This document shows, in pieces, positions 17,736 to 26,804 of a stretch of 64,000 nt of DNA (position 1 is the stretch's first letter; each line of letters begins with the position of its first letter). Source of the stretch: Candidatus Rhodoferax bjergmarkensis (lineage in GTDB: Bacteria; Pseudomonadota; Gammaproteobacteria; Burkholderiales; Burkholderiaceae_C). Both the position numbers and the translations under genes were made by a program. The notes beneath the pieces were generated by a model. The model was not told where the DNA came from, ran no database searches, and saw only the letters and a program-made list of their open reading frames with translations. The stretch is from assembly GCA_016708345.1 (NCBI GenBank), contig JADJFX010000008.1, positions 124,001 to 188,000 of the forward strand, given 5' to 3'.

Positions 17736-19651
17736 GGTTTCCTCTGCAAGATGGGCAAGTCCAGCGGCCCAGAGGATGTCGGTACCTCCATGGCTTCTCT
17801 GGCACCTTGCAAGGTAGCCCGGAAGTCTTTGAAGTCGCCCTCCAGAGTGGGGTCTTGCAACACGGTGGGTTTCAAAAATATGACGAGTTCTGACTTTTTG
17901 CCGCCCTCATCGCGAAACTTGAACAGGTTCCCGATCAAGGGCAGGCGGTTGAGGCCGGGCACTTCATCCGAAATATTGTTGCGCGAATCCTGCATGAGGC
18001 CACCGAGCATGGCAACGCCACCCGACTGCACGCGCATGACCGACTCCATCTCGCGGGTTTGGACCTCAGGAATCAGATTGGTCAATGCGTTTTGGGCCAG
18101 TACCGGATTGGGGTCAGATGCATAACCGGTAATGCGACTGATGGTGGGGCGCAGATTGAGCGTGACTTCACCGGACTCGCTGACTTGTGGCGTCACGGAC
18201 ATCAAAAACCCGATCGGCACGGTATTGATGGTGGTTGAATAGGTCGCGGGTGTTGCGGCAACGCCCACCGAGGCGGCCGTGCCGGGTGTCACCTCAATCG
18301 TGAAATAAACCTTGTTGTCCACCACCTTGAGCACACTGCTCTGGTTGTTGAGGACCGACACCTTGGGGCTGGACAGCACGCGCAGGGTGCCAAATGACTC
18401 CAGCATGGTCAGCATCGTGGTGAGATCGCGGCCGTCGAAAACGTCGTAATCGGTGCGCGTGAGCTTGAGCAGCCCGCTGACCAGTCCGCCGGTCTGCAAG
18501 CCACTGGCTGGGCCAGTGGGCCGAATCGTGATACCGGGGTCGGTGGAAGTACCACCAGCGCGAACCAGGGACCAGTCAATGCCTTGCTGGAAGCGGCTGG
18601 ACAAATCGACCTCAACGATGGTGGCTTCGATCAGCACCTGTCGGCGGGCCGAGCGCATGACCCGGTCCAGAAACTCACCCACCCTGGCATGCTGGCTCTG
18701 TGTGGCGCGCACGCTGATGTTGCCGGTTTCAGGGCTGGCAATGACCGAAGCGGCCTCGCGGAACTGGCTGCGAGCAGGCACTGCTGCCACTGGCACCGTT
18801 GCAGCGGCAGCGACTGGATTTGCCGCTCGGGCGGCACTGGCACCTGCTGCAGGCGCACCCGCTTGGGCACCGACGGTAGCGGCGAGCGGTGCTATTGGTG
18901 TTGCTGGTGCAGCTGAGGCGGGCGCTGCATCGCCGCCCAAGGCGCTGGCCTGCGGCACCACTTTGTCAGTCTCACGCAGCAAATCACGCACATTGGCAAT
19001 CAGGGTTTCCCAAAAGCGGTTGTTGGCGGTATTGGAAATCACAGAAGTTGAGGCATTGCTGCCCGAACCGCCGCTGGCCCCGCCCGGTGCAGTGCCGGTG
19101 CTTGCCACATTGGTGGAGGTGCTGATGCTGGTGCTGGCGTCGCGCTGGATGTTGGGGTACTCCACGCGGTAATTCTTGAGGTAGGGCGTGTCGGGAAGAA
19201 TGGACAGATTGTTGCCCTGAAGCTCGTAGCGCAAATCGACCTGACGAGCCACCCGCTCCAGGATTTCCACCATGGTCTGGTCCCGCACATTCATGGTGAC
19301 AACGCCGGTGATGGCCGGGTGAATGTCGATATTGAGTTTGGCATCACGCGCCAGGGCAAAGAGCAAGTCCTGCACGTTGACGTTTTGCATGACCACGCTG
19401 TAGACCTCTTGCCGGGGCGTCGGACGCGGTGGTTTGGGTAGCGCGGGCTGGGTTGCAAACTCAGGGGGTTTGCCTGGCACCACCGCCGCAGGACGCACAT
19501 GCGTTGTGGCCACCGGCGGGGCGGGCGGTGCCGCGCAAGCCGTCAAGCCCAGCAGCAAACACATGCCCCATTTGGAAAACCCGAAGTGGCGGGCTATGTG
19601 ATGGTCTGGATAACGGTTCAAAGTGCTTGATCCTGTTTGATTCTGGCCCAC
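17732..19651 (-). CDS. mshL: MshL-like pilus secretin
   Basis: Outer-membrane secretin, 639 residues from the GTG at 19651; a TTG at 19621 overlapping the mshM stop (TTGA) is equally plausible. A lipobox (LLGLTAC, Cys39) marks it as a lipoprotein. An STN-type domain follows (VQDLLFALARDAKLNIDIHP), then a Ser/Thr- and Ala-rich low-complexity insert (~residues 180-300), and the secretin core (RQVLIEATIVEVDLSSRF, VPIGFLMSVTPQVSESGEVTL cut short, GGVAMLGGLMQDS). It forms the pilus exit channel. Confidence 0.9.
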   Translation of the reverse strand: MGQNQTGSSTLNRYPDHHIARHFGFSKWGMCLLLGLTACAAPPAPPVATTHVRPAAVVPGKPPEFATQPALPKPPRPTPRQEVYSVVMQNVNVQDLLFALARDAKLNIDIHPAITGVVTMNVRDQTMVEILERVARQVDLRYELQGNNLSILPDTPYLKNYRVEYPNIQRDASTSISTSTNVASTGTAPGGASGGSGSNASTSVISNTANNRFWETLIANVRDLLRETDKVVPQASALGGDAAPASAAPATPIAPLAATVGAQAGAPAAGASAARAANPVAAAATVPVAAVPARSQFREAASVIASPETGNISVRATQSQHARVGEFLDRVMRSARRQVLIEATIVEVDLSSRFQQGIDWSLVRAGGTSTDPGITIRPTGPASGLQTGGLVSGLLKLTRTDYDVFDGRDLTTMLTMLESFGTLRVLSSPKVSVLNNQSSVLKVVDNKVYFTIEVTPGTAASVGVAATPATYSTTINTVPIGFLMSVTPQVSESGEVTLNLRPTISRITGYASDPNPVLAQNALTNLIPEVQTREMESVMRVQSGGVAMLGGLMQDSRNNISDEVPGLNRLPLIGNLFKFRDEGGKKSELVIFLKPTVLQDPTLEGDFKDFRATLQGAREAMEVPTSSGPLDLPILQRKP

Positions 19652-21105
19652 GTCCGCACAATCGGTTTATTGGTTTTGAACGATGTCGGCAAGCCGACCA
19701 GTGCGGCTTGGGCTTGCGACGCTGCTACAAAGTTTCCATAGTAAACGGACACGAAGTTGCGGCCATTGTAGGAGCTTAACTGCGCAAATATCAACGAAGA
19801 ATCAAGCTGCTGGCTGACCAATTTGAAGTACCTTGCAGCGTTGCCGTCCCGGGGCAAGGCGGCAAGCTGCACGGTGAAACCTTGTGTATCCCCTCTGGAC
19901 AACAAGTCCTGCGTGCGCTGGAGATAGCTTTGCAGCGCAGGATCAAGCTCGGCCACTGGAGCCTGCAATGGCTCGGTCATGTGTGGCGGCAAGGGTACAG
20001 ACGCAGCCGACGTCACGGGGCTAATGACGGGGCTTACCGGCGATTTGACGGATGGCACAAGCGGTTCGGCCACCGGCTTTGGCGCGGGTACTGCCACAGG
20101 TTCTGGAACAGTTTTGACCGGAACCCGCGCAACTGCAGCGGGAAGCGCTGCGACAACAGGCACCTTGGACTCCCCTGCCGGGCGCTGCCCCAGCAGCCAC
20201 ACGGCAGCTGCCGTCATGCCACAGGCCAGCAGCACACTGCCGATCATCCATGGCAGGGCACCACGCCAGGCGGGTGTGCTCGCGGCAGGGACATCGGCAT
20301 GAAGCTCGGAGCGTGCAGCCTGCACATGCCGTGCTTCGACTGTTCGCAGGCCCTCGGCGTAGGCCGCGAGCAAACATTTATCGGCCAGCAGGTTGATGCG
20401 GCGCGCCCTGCCCCCCGATGCTTTCACCAGCTGCGCAAGGGCGGCACCAGAAAAAAGTGCTCCGCCACGCCAGCCTGCTGCGCGCAGGCGGTGGTCCAGA
20501 TACGCGCACACATCGGCATAGGGCAAGGGCTGCAGCTCAAAGCGGTGAATCACCCGGTCGCGCACCTGGCGCAGGCGCGGGTCAGTCAACACCACATCAA
20601 GCTCGGGCTGGCCAAACAGCATGATGTTGATGAGCTTGTGGCTGGCCGTCTCCAGGTTGGAGAGCAAGCGGATTTCTTCCAGCGACTCCGCCGGCATGGC
20701 ATGCGCCTCGTCCACCACCAGCAGCACGCGCTCGCCCGCACCATGGCGACGCAGCAGCTCCTGCTGCAAAACCGCGAGCCGGGCCTCGGTGGACGCGGGC
20801 AAATCCTGCAGCCCCAGGTCACGCGCAATGGCACCGAGAATTTCATCGCGGGAAAAGCAGGGGTTGGCCAGGTACACCGTGCAGACGGTCGGGGGCAACT
20901 GGCTGAGCATCAGCCTGGAGAGCAAGGTCTTGCCACTGCCCACCTCGGCCACCACGGTGATGATGCCCTCTTCATGCGTGGCCACATGCAGCAAGGCTGA
21001 AAGAATGTCGCCCCGACGACCGCCAGAAAAGAAAAAGTCAAGATCGGGCGTAATTTTGAAGGGTGAGCGGCTGAGTCCGAAATGGCCAAGGTAAAGCGAA
21101 GACAT
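19618..21105 (-). CDS. MshM/ExeA-like AAA ATPase fused to a SPOR domain
   Basis: 495 residues. The first ~270 form an ExeA/MshM ATPase (start MSSLYLGHFGLSRSPFKITP, Walker A AEVGSGKT, Walker B VLLVVDEAH). Then one membrane helix (MIGSVLLACGMTAAAVWLLG), a Pro/Val-rich periplasmic linker, and a C-terminal SPOR-like domain (GFTVQLAALPRDGNAARYF, VSVYYGNFVAASQAQAAL). SPOR domains bind denuded septal peptidoglycan, so this would anchor the ATPase complex to the cell wall. First gene of the msh operon. Confidence 0.88.
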   Translation of the reverse strand: MSSLYLGHFGLSRSPFKITPDLDFFFSGGRRGDILSALLHVATHEEGIITVVAEVGSGKTLLSRLMLSQLPPTVCTVYLANPCFSRDEILGAIARDLGLQDLPASTEARLAVLQQELLRRHGAGERVLLVVDEAHAMPAESLEEIRLLSNLETASHKLINIMLFGQPELDVVLTDPRLRQVRDRVIHRFELQPLPYADVCAYLDHRLRAAGWRGGALFSGAALAQLVKASGGRARRINLLADKCLLAAYAEGLRTVEARHVQAARSELHADVPAASTPAWRGALPWMIGSVLLACGMTAAAVWLLGQRPAGESKVPVVAALPAAVARVPVKTVPEPVAVPAPKPVAEPLVPSVKSPVSPVISPVTSAASVPLPPHMTEPLQAPVAELDPALQSYLQRTQDLLSRGDTQGFTVQLAALPRDGNAARYFKLVSQQLDSSLIFAQLSSYNGRNFVSVYYGNFVAASQAQAALVGLPTSFKTNKPIVRTWARIKQDQAL

Positions 21106-21178
21106 TGTGCGGGGGCCCCTTACTTACGACAGATGATGCATTCGAACGAGGGGGCGAAAAACAAGACCCATGTGCGTG

Positions 21179-21901
21179 TTAAGTGCCATGGTCAAGTTGC
21201 TCCAGCTTGCCCAGCAGCCTGACAAATTCCATGGGCACCATCTCGTACTCCATGCCGTAAAAGTAGGTGTCCCGCTTTTTGCTCATGAAGTGAACGGTGC
21301 CGGTGATGAGCATGGCTTCGGGTGCGTCTGATATTTGCACCGAAACCGTGAACGGTGCCTGCTTGGCTAGCTGCGCCGGGCAGTAAAAACCCATGCCCCC
21401 TTGGCTGATGTTGTCAACCTGGCAGACGGTCATTGGCGCAGATGATGCCTGTTTTTTAACGTAAATCTGGGCGTCAAACAGCGCAAGGCGGTTCGCTCGC
21501 TGCAGTTTTGTCAAAGGCTCAGTGGTGACTGGCAACTCGCCTTGGGCTGGCGGGTGCGCCCGAATGAACAGGTCAATCAAAAAGTCCAGCTCAGGCGGGG
21601 CGTAAATGAAGGCAATGCCGTACTGGTCAAATTTATCGCGTGCCGTCACGCGAGTGATGATGCCGCGCGCCGTGAAAGTTTTACGGTCATGAAAAAACTG
21701 CAGGTCCAGCTTTTGCCCCACTTTGGCGTTCAGCCACTGGCTGGAAATACCAATGCCGTTTTGACTGACATCCAGCAACTCACAGAACTCATGCTCGTTC
21801 GGAGCGATCAGTTTGCGGCGCAGCACTGCGATCTTGAGCGCTGGCGGCACAACACGCGGCCCTTGACGCGGGATGGTTCTGGCTTTTGACAATGGGCTCA
21901 T
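21179..21901 (-). CDS. PilZ-domain protein (tandem PilZ-like)
   Basis: 240 residues, cytoplasmic, with two similar beta-rich halves: one around LLDVSQNGIGIS (about residues 42-53), the other around QVDNISQGGMGFYC. Both fit the D/NxSxxG motif of PilZ c-di-GMP receptors; the preceding Arg motif is degenerate (RRK; RANR), so binding is uncertain. It lies 73 nt upstream of mshM on the same strand, consistent with a c-di-GMP effector for this pilus. Confidence 0.75.
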   Translation of the reverse strand: MSPLSKARTIPRQGPRVVPPALKIAVLRRKLIAPNEHEFCELLDVSQNGIGISSQWLNAKVGQKLDLQFFHDRKTFTARGIITRVTARDKFDQYGIAFIYAPPELDFLIDLFIRAHPPAQGELPVTTEPLTKLQRANRLALFDAQIYVKKQASSAPMTVCQVDNISQGGMGFYCPAQLAKQAPFTVSVQISDAPEAMLITGTVHFMSKKRDTYFYGMEYEMVPMEFVRLLGKLEQLDHGT

Positions 21902-22027
21902 GGGTTTGTCTGGACAAATCAGGCCAGTTTACAGGCATGGCGTGCAGCACAGCGTATGGCGTGCGATATGGCGGTACCCCAAGGCGAGTGCCGCCGCGCT
22001 CCCGTTGCAGGAGCGCCACTTATGAAC

Positions 22028-22822
22028 TTAGCGATCGATCGGTTGCAAGGTTTGGCCTTGCACAACAACCTTGGTGCCGACGGAGGTGGGGGTGACTTGC
22101 TCCAGGGTGCGGGTGCTGCCATCTTCCATGCGTACCCGCACTTCATGACTGGTGGCCTTGTTCATTTTTTTCTCGACCGCATTGCCTGCGATGCTGCCGC
22201 CGAACACCCCCAAAACAGTGGCTGCGGTTTTGCCGTCGCCCCCACCCACCTGGTTGCCCAGCACGCCGCCTATCACGGCACCGGCCACCGCCCCCAAGCC
22301 GCTGCCGCTGCCTTCACGCTGCACCGGGGTGACGGATTCGACCACGCCACAGTTCATGCACAGCGGTTTGGCCACCTGAACCGGCGGATAGTGGGTGCTG
22401 GCCACAGGCACCTCGGCAGCCGGGGTAACGGCGGGTGGCCATGGTGTGGGGCTGGGCACCGGTTGTGGATATGCTACTGTTTTAGGAGCTGGTTGCGCTT
22501 TATGGACGGGCGCAACAGCCTTTTTTGGCACTAAAGAATGCAGGGTTTGCGCCACTGGCTGGGGGCTAGCCACCGGGGCTGGCTCGGGCATTGGCAAAGC
22601 TGCAGAGGCTGCGGCGGAGGCTGCCAAAGCGGCGCTGCTGGCGGCCTGTGCAGGCGCTGACGCTGCGGGCACCACCGCCAGACTCGGCTCGGCCTGTCGG
22701 CTCTGAATGCGAATCAGCGTGGCCCCCATGGCCAGCACGGCGACTCCCAGCACCGCCACGGCGGCCCACAGAGGCTTGTTGGCGGATGCAGGGGCTTGGG
22801 GCATGTCGTAGGGTGTGTTCAT
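22028..22822 (-). CDS. Glycine-zipper (2TM) domain protein
   Basis: 264 residues. N-terminal membrane anchor (LWAAVAVLGVAVLAMGATLI), a long Ala/Pro/Val-rich linker, then CMNCGVVESVTPVQREGSGSG and a glycine-zipper pair GAVAGAVIGGVLGNQVGGGDG / LGVFGGSIAGNAVEKKM, then a small C-terminal beta domain (EVRVRMEDGSTRTLEQV). Related to SlyB-type envelope proteins; function unknown. The Pro-rich linker contains a copy of the dispersed repeat read in frame (about 22469-22529). Neighbours are unrelated. Confidence 0.8.
   Translation of the reverse strand: MNTPYDMPQAPASANKPLWAAVAVLGVAVLAMGATLIRIQSRQAEPSLAVVPAASAPAQAASSAALAASAAASAALPMPEPAPVASPQPVAQTLHSLVPKKAVAPVHKAQPAPKTVAYPQPVPSPTPWPPAVTPAAEVPVASTHYPPVQVAKPLCMNCGVVESVTPVQREGSGSGLGAVAGAVIGGVLGNQVGGGDGKTAATVLGVFGGSIAGNAVEKKMNKATSHEVRVRMEDGSTRTLEQVTPTSVGTKVVVQGQTLQPIDR
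22469..22529 (+). repeat. Copy c of the ~60 bp dispersed repeat, inside the glycine-zipper gene
   Basis: ATGCTACTGTTTTAGGAGCT, GGTTGCGCTTTATGGACGGGC, then GCAACAGCCTTTTTTGG (consecutive pieces). Closest to the metH2 copy. It is antisense to the host gene and adds about 20 codons to its Pro-rich linker without breaking the frame. Confidence 0.75.
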
Positions 22823-22989
22823 GGTGGTTTTCTTTGGCTATTGACTCGCGGGGAGTCTGAATCAATTGACGGTTCAACCAAGCGGTATCACTTGGCTGTC
22901 ATGACAGTAACGCCTGAGCAGCCCAAAAGTAAACTTCACCTTTGTAAAGCAGGAGGCTTGGTTTGTAACTGTCGGTAAGTCAACACAAG

Positions 22990-25813
22990 CTACAGGTTGG
23001 GTGCCAGCAGGCGTTGCAAGGCTTTTTCGTCCAACTGGCGGCGCGCGGCCATGTCTTTGAGCTGATCTTCACCGATTCTGCCCACGCTGAAATAGGTGCT
23101 GTCCGGGTGCGCCAGGTAAAAGCCGCTCACGCTGGCCGCGGGCGTCATGGCCAGACTCTCGGTCACGCCCATGCCGATGTCGTCGCACTGCAGCAGGTCG
23201 AACAATTCCTTCTTGACGCTGTGATCCGGGCAGGCGGGGTAGCCGGGTGCCGGGCGGATGCCGGTGTATTTCTCGGCAATCAGCGCCTGCGGTGTGAGGG
23301 CTTCATGGGCGTCATAGCCCCACAAATCGGTGCGCACACGGTGGTGCAGGCACTCGGCAAAGGCTTCGGCCAGCCGGTCGGCCAGCGACTTGAGCATGAT
23401 GGCCGAGTAGTCGTCGTGCGCCGCCTCAAAGGCCTGTGCGCGCTTGTCCACGCCAATGCCGGCGGTGACGGCAAAAGCGCCCACATAGTCCTGAATTTGA
23501 GAGTATTTTTGGCCGTTTGCGCCCGTCCCTTCTGCGCAAGCAGCTCCTGAATTAATAGCATTCAAAGGTGCCACAAAGTCCGCCAGGCAGCGGCTGGGGC
23601 GCATCACGCCGTCTATCACCTGCTTCTCGGTCTGCTGGCGCAGGCCGTACCAGGTCAGGGCGACTTCGCTGCGGGTTTCATCGGTATAGAGTTCGATGTC
23701 GTCGTCGTTCACCGTGTTGGCGGGGTACAGGCCGATCACGCCGTTGGCGGTGAGCCAGCGACCCTCCACCATGCGTTTGAGCATGCGTTGGCCGTCTTCA
23801 TAGACGCGCGTGGCCTCGGCACCCACCACCGGGTCTTGGAGAATGGCCGGAAACGCGCCCGAAAGGTCCCAGGTCTGGAAAAACGGCCCCCAGTCGATAA
23901 AACGAACCAGCTCGGCCAGATCGAAGTTGCGAAACACGCGTCGCCCCAGAAACTTGGGGCGGGTGGGGGTGTACTGCGCCCAGTCCACCGGCGTCTTGTT
24001 GGCGCGCGCCTTGGCCAGCGGCCACATCGGCGTTTGCTTTTTGTTGGCGTGTTGCTGGCGCACGCGTTCATAGTCGGCATTCAATTCAGCAATGTAGGCC
24101 CCCGCCTGATCCGACAGCAAGCCCTGCGCCACGCTCACGCTGCGCGAGGCGTCTGGCACATAGACCACCGGGCCCTCGTAATGCGGCGCAATCTTGACGG
24201 CGGTGTGGACCCGGCTGGTGGTGGCACCGCCAATCATCAAAGGCATCTTGCGGGAGCGAAAGTATTCGTCTTTCTGCATCTCGCCAGCCACGTACTGCAT
24301 TTCTTCCAGGCTGGGCGTAATCAGGCCCGACAGGCCGATGATGTCAGCCCCTTCCGCCTTGGCTTTGGCCAAAATTTCGTGACAGGGCACCATGACGCCC
24401 ATGTTGACGACGTCAAAGTTATTGCACTGCAGCACCACGGTGACGATGTTTTTGCCGATGTCATGTACATCACCCTTGACGGTGGCGATCACGATCTTGC
24501 CCTTGGTTTTGACGTCGCGTCCGGCCGCTTCGTCCAGCCGTTTTTCTTCTTCAATATAGGGAATCAAATGCGCCACGGCCTGCTTCATGACGCGCGCGCT
24601 CTTGACCACCTGCGGCAGAAACATCTTGCCCTGGCCGAACAAGTCGCCCACGACATTCATGCCATCCATCAGCGGCCCTTCAATCACGTGCAGCGGGCGG
24701 CCACCCTTGGCCAGCACCTGCTGGTAGGCTTCTTCGGTGTCCTGCGTGATGAAGTCGGTGATGCCGTGCACCATGGCGTGCGAGAGGCGCTGGCCGACTG
24801 ATACGGGTGCATCCGGCGTGCCGCGCCACTCCAGCTTTTTGCTTTCGTCCTTGGCACCGCTCTTGGCGCTGTCGGCAATCTCGACCAGGCGCTCACCCGC
24901 ATCCGGGCGGCGATTGAGCACCACGTCTTCCACGCGCTCGCGCAGCACAGGCTCCAGGTCGTCGTACACGCCCACCATGCCGGCATTGACGATGCCCATG
25001 TCCATGCCCGCTGCAATGGCGTGGTACAGGAACACAGTGTGGATGGCCTCGCGCACCGGGTCGTTGCCGCGGAAGCTGAACGACACGTTGGACACACCGC
25101 CCGATACCTTGGCACCGGGCAGGTGCTGCTTGATCCAGCGCGTGGCTTCGATGAAGTCCACCGCGTAGTTGTTGTGCTCCTCAATGCCTGTGGCAATGGC
25201 AAAGATGTTGGGGTCAAAAATGATGTCTTCCGGCGGAAAGCCCACCCTCGTCTACCAGAATGCGGTAGGCGCGCTCGCAAATCTCGATCTTGCGCGCATA
25301 CGTGTCGGCCTGGCCTTTTTCGTCAAACGCCATCACCACCGCGGCGGCACCGTAGCGGCGCACCAGCGTGGCCTGGCGCTTGAACTCTTCCACGCCCTCT
25401 TTCATGCTGATGGAGTTGACAATGCCTTTGCCCTGCACGCAGCGCAAACCGGCCTCAATCACGCTCCACTTGGAGCTGTCAATCATCACCGGCACGCGGG
25501 AAATATCGGGCTCGCTGGCAATCAGGTTCAGAAAACGCACCATGGCGGCCTGGCTGTCGAGCATGGCCTCGTCCATGTTGATGTCAATCACCTGGGCGCC
25601 GTTTTCCACCTGCTGGCGCGCCACGGCCAGGGCCTGGTCGAATTCGCCATTCAAAATCATGCGCGCAAAGGCTTTGGAGCCGGTGACGTTGGTGCGCTCA
25701 CCCACGTTCACAAACGTGGCACGCGGCGCCTGGCCATCGGCGGTGGCGACGGCGCCAATGGTGACCGGCTCCAGGCCGGACAGCAACATGGGAGGAATAA
25801 GGGTTTCAGACAT
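22990..25813 (-). pseudogene. metH: Methionine synthase, large part (pterin-B12-reactivation domains), frameshifted as sequenced
   Basis: Cobalamin-dependent methionine synthase without the homocysteine domain, which is encoded at 36429-37505. After MSETLIPPMLLSGLEP come the pterin-binding domain (FVNVGERTNVTGS), the B12 cap, the cobalamin motif DVHDIGKNIV, and the C-terminal SAM-binding reactivation domain (RPAPGYPACPDHSVK). The frame breaks near 25243: RILVDEGG should read RILVDEVGFPPEDIIFD, restored by removing one G from GAGGGTGGG. Corrected length 940 residues. A repeat copy adds an in-frame segment (AINSGAACAEGTGANGQK). An SAH riboswitch precedes the gene. Confidence 0.9.
23502..23564 (-). 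repeat. Copy d of the ~60 bp dispersed repeat, inside metH2
   Basis: Read on the minus strand: AATGCTATTAATTCAGGAGC, TGCTTGCGCAGAAGGGACGG, GCGCAAACGGCCAAAAATAC (consecutive pieces). It is in sense orientation in the reactivation domain and encodes about 20 residues not expected in a typical MetH. Confidence 0.85.
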
Positions 25814-25843
25814 ACAACTCACCTGCAAAGGACAAAAGGTTCA

Positions 25844-25910
25844 GGTGAGCGTCGTTGGGACATCCAAGCCTGACAGGCGGGGCCACCTGCTGCAACGCTC
25901 CTGGATGCCG
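25844..25910 (-). promoter_or_regulatory. S-adenosylhomocysteine (SAH) riboswitch upstream of metH2
   Basis: On the minus strand: CATCCAGGAGCGTTGCAGC, a hairpin CAGGTGGCCCCGCCTG, TCAGGCTTGGATG, then CCCAACGACGCTCACC. The outer stem CATCCA/TGGATG (P1), the conserved GGAGCGTTGC, the AGGCT segment, and the long-range pairing GAGCG/CGCTC with GTTG/CAAC match the ahcY-motif SAH riboswitch. It ends ~30 nt before the metH2 start. Binding of SAH is expected to raise expression. Confidence 0.85.
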
Positions 25911-26008
25911 CGATTTTGAAGGGACACCGCAACGCGCTGCCGGACACAACCCTCAACACCGCCGCGAAAAGCCGCAAGGCGCTGGCGGCAGCACCGCGCT
26001 GCGCTACC

Positions 26009-26611
26009 ATGGCCGCATTCCAGGTCAAAAAGAGAGCGCATCCATGCCCTGCACCGCCGAACGGCGACAACCCGCTGCACCCCGAATCACTGGACAAAGC
26101 GGCGCAATTGCTGACCGCCCCCGGTGCGCTCATGCAGCTCACGCTGGACGAAGCCCGCACCGTGGCCCGCTACATGACGGCCCGCGCCATTGCGGCCGAC
26201 ACTACTTTCATCCGCGAAGGCGACGCTGGCGACAACGGCTTTATGGCCCTGCTACTGGACGGCGAAGTGGTGGTGGAGAGTATTGTGGTGAGCCGCACCG
26301 AGCCGGTCACCATCAAGGTGCTGGGCCCGGGCAGCCTGGTGGGCGAAGTGGGCCTGGTGGACCAGGAGCCGCGCTCGGCCTCGTGCACTGCCAGCACCGA
26401 CGTGGTGTGCGCCATCCTCACCCGCGAGGCCATCGAGGCCCTGATTGACGCCCAGCCCCGCGTGGGCGCCAAACTGCTGCTGGCGATCTCAGTCCGCCTG
26501 GCCCAACGCCTGCGCGACAACGCCCGCAAACTGCGCCTGTATGCCAAACTGGCGCAGGCTATGAGTATGGAGATGAACGGGTTTATTCGGGCGCAGGAGG
26601 GCGGGAGTTAA
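26009..26611 (+). CDS. Cyclic nucleotide-binding domain protein
   Basis: About 185-200 residues. A single Crp/cNMP beta-barrel domain (TFIREGDAGDNGFMALLLDG, then VLGPGSLVGEVGLVDQEPRSAS) and helical C-terminus, with no HTH, so it is a sensor or adaptor and not a Crp-type activator. The start is unclear: the best ribosome site (AAAGAGAG) precedes an ATG at 26043 in another frame; removing one C at 26045-26047 would give MPAPPNGDNPLHPESL, so a further indel is likely. Divergent from metH2, at the border of the island. Confidence 0.75.
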   Translation: MAAFQVKKRAHPCPAPPNGDNPLHPESLDKAAQLLTAPGALMQLTLDEARTVARYMTARAIAADTTFIREGDAGDNGFMALLLDGEVVVESIVVSRTEPVTIKVLGPGSLVGEVGLVDQEPRSASCTASTDVVCAILTREAIEALIDAQPRVGAKLLLAISVRLAQRLRDNARKLRLYAKLAQAMSMEMNGFIRAQEGGS

Positions 26612-26804
26612 GACAGTTTGCCAGGCATGGTACTGGCGGTTTTCCACTTAATGGAGAAAAACGTACCCGCTAAGTTGTTGTTTTAAAAGGGGTTTTGACT
26701 TTTCTATTCGTTTTTATCTTCAAGTGGAGATAACAAAGGATGAAATTGCTTTAATTCCAAGTGGCCAAGAACCATTTCTTTTTCTCCATCCGGAAAAATA
26801 GTGA

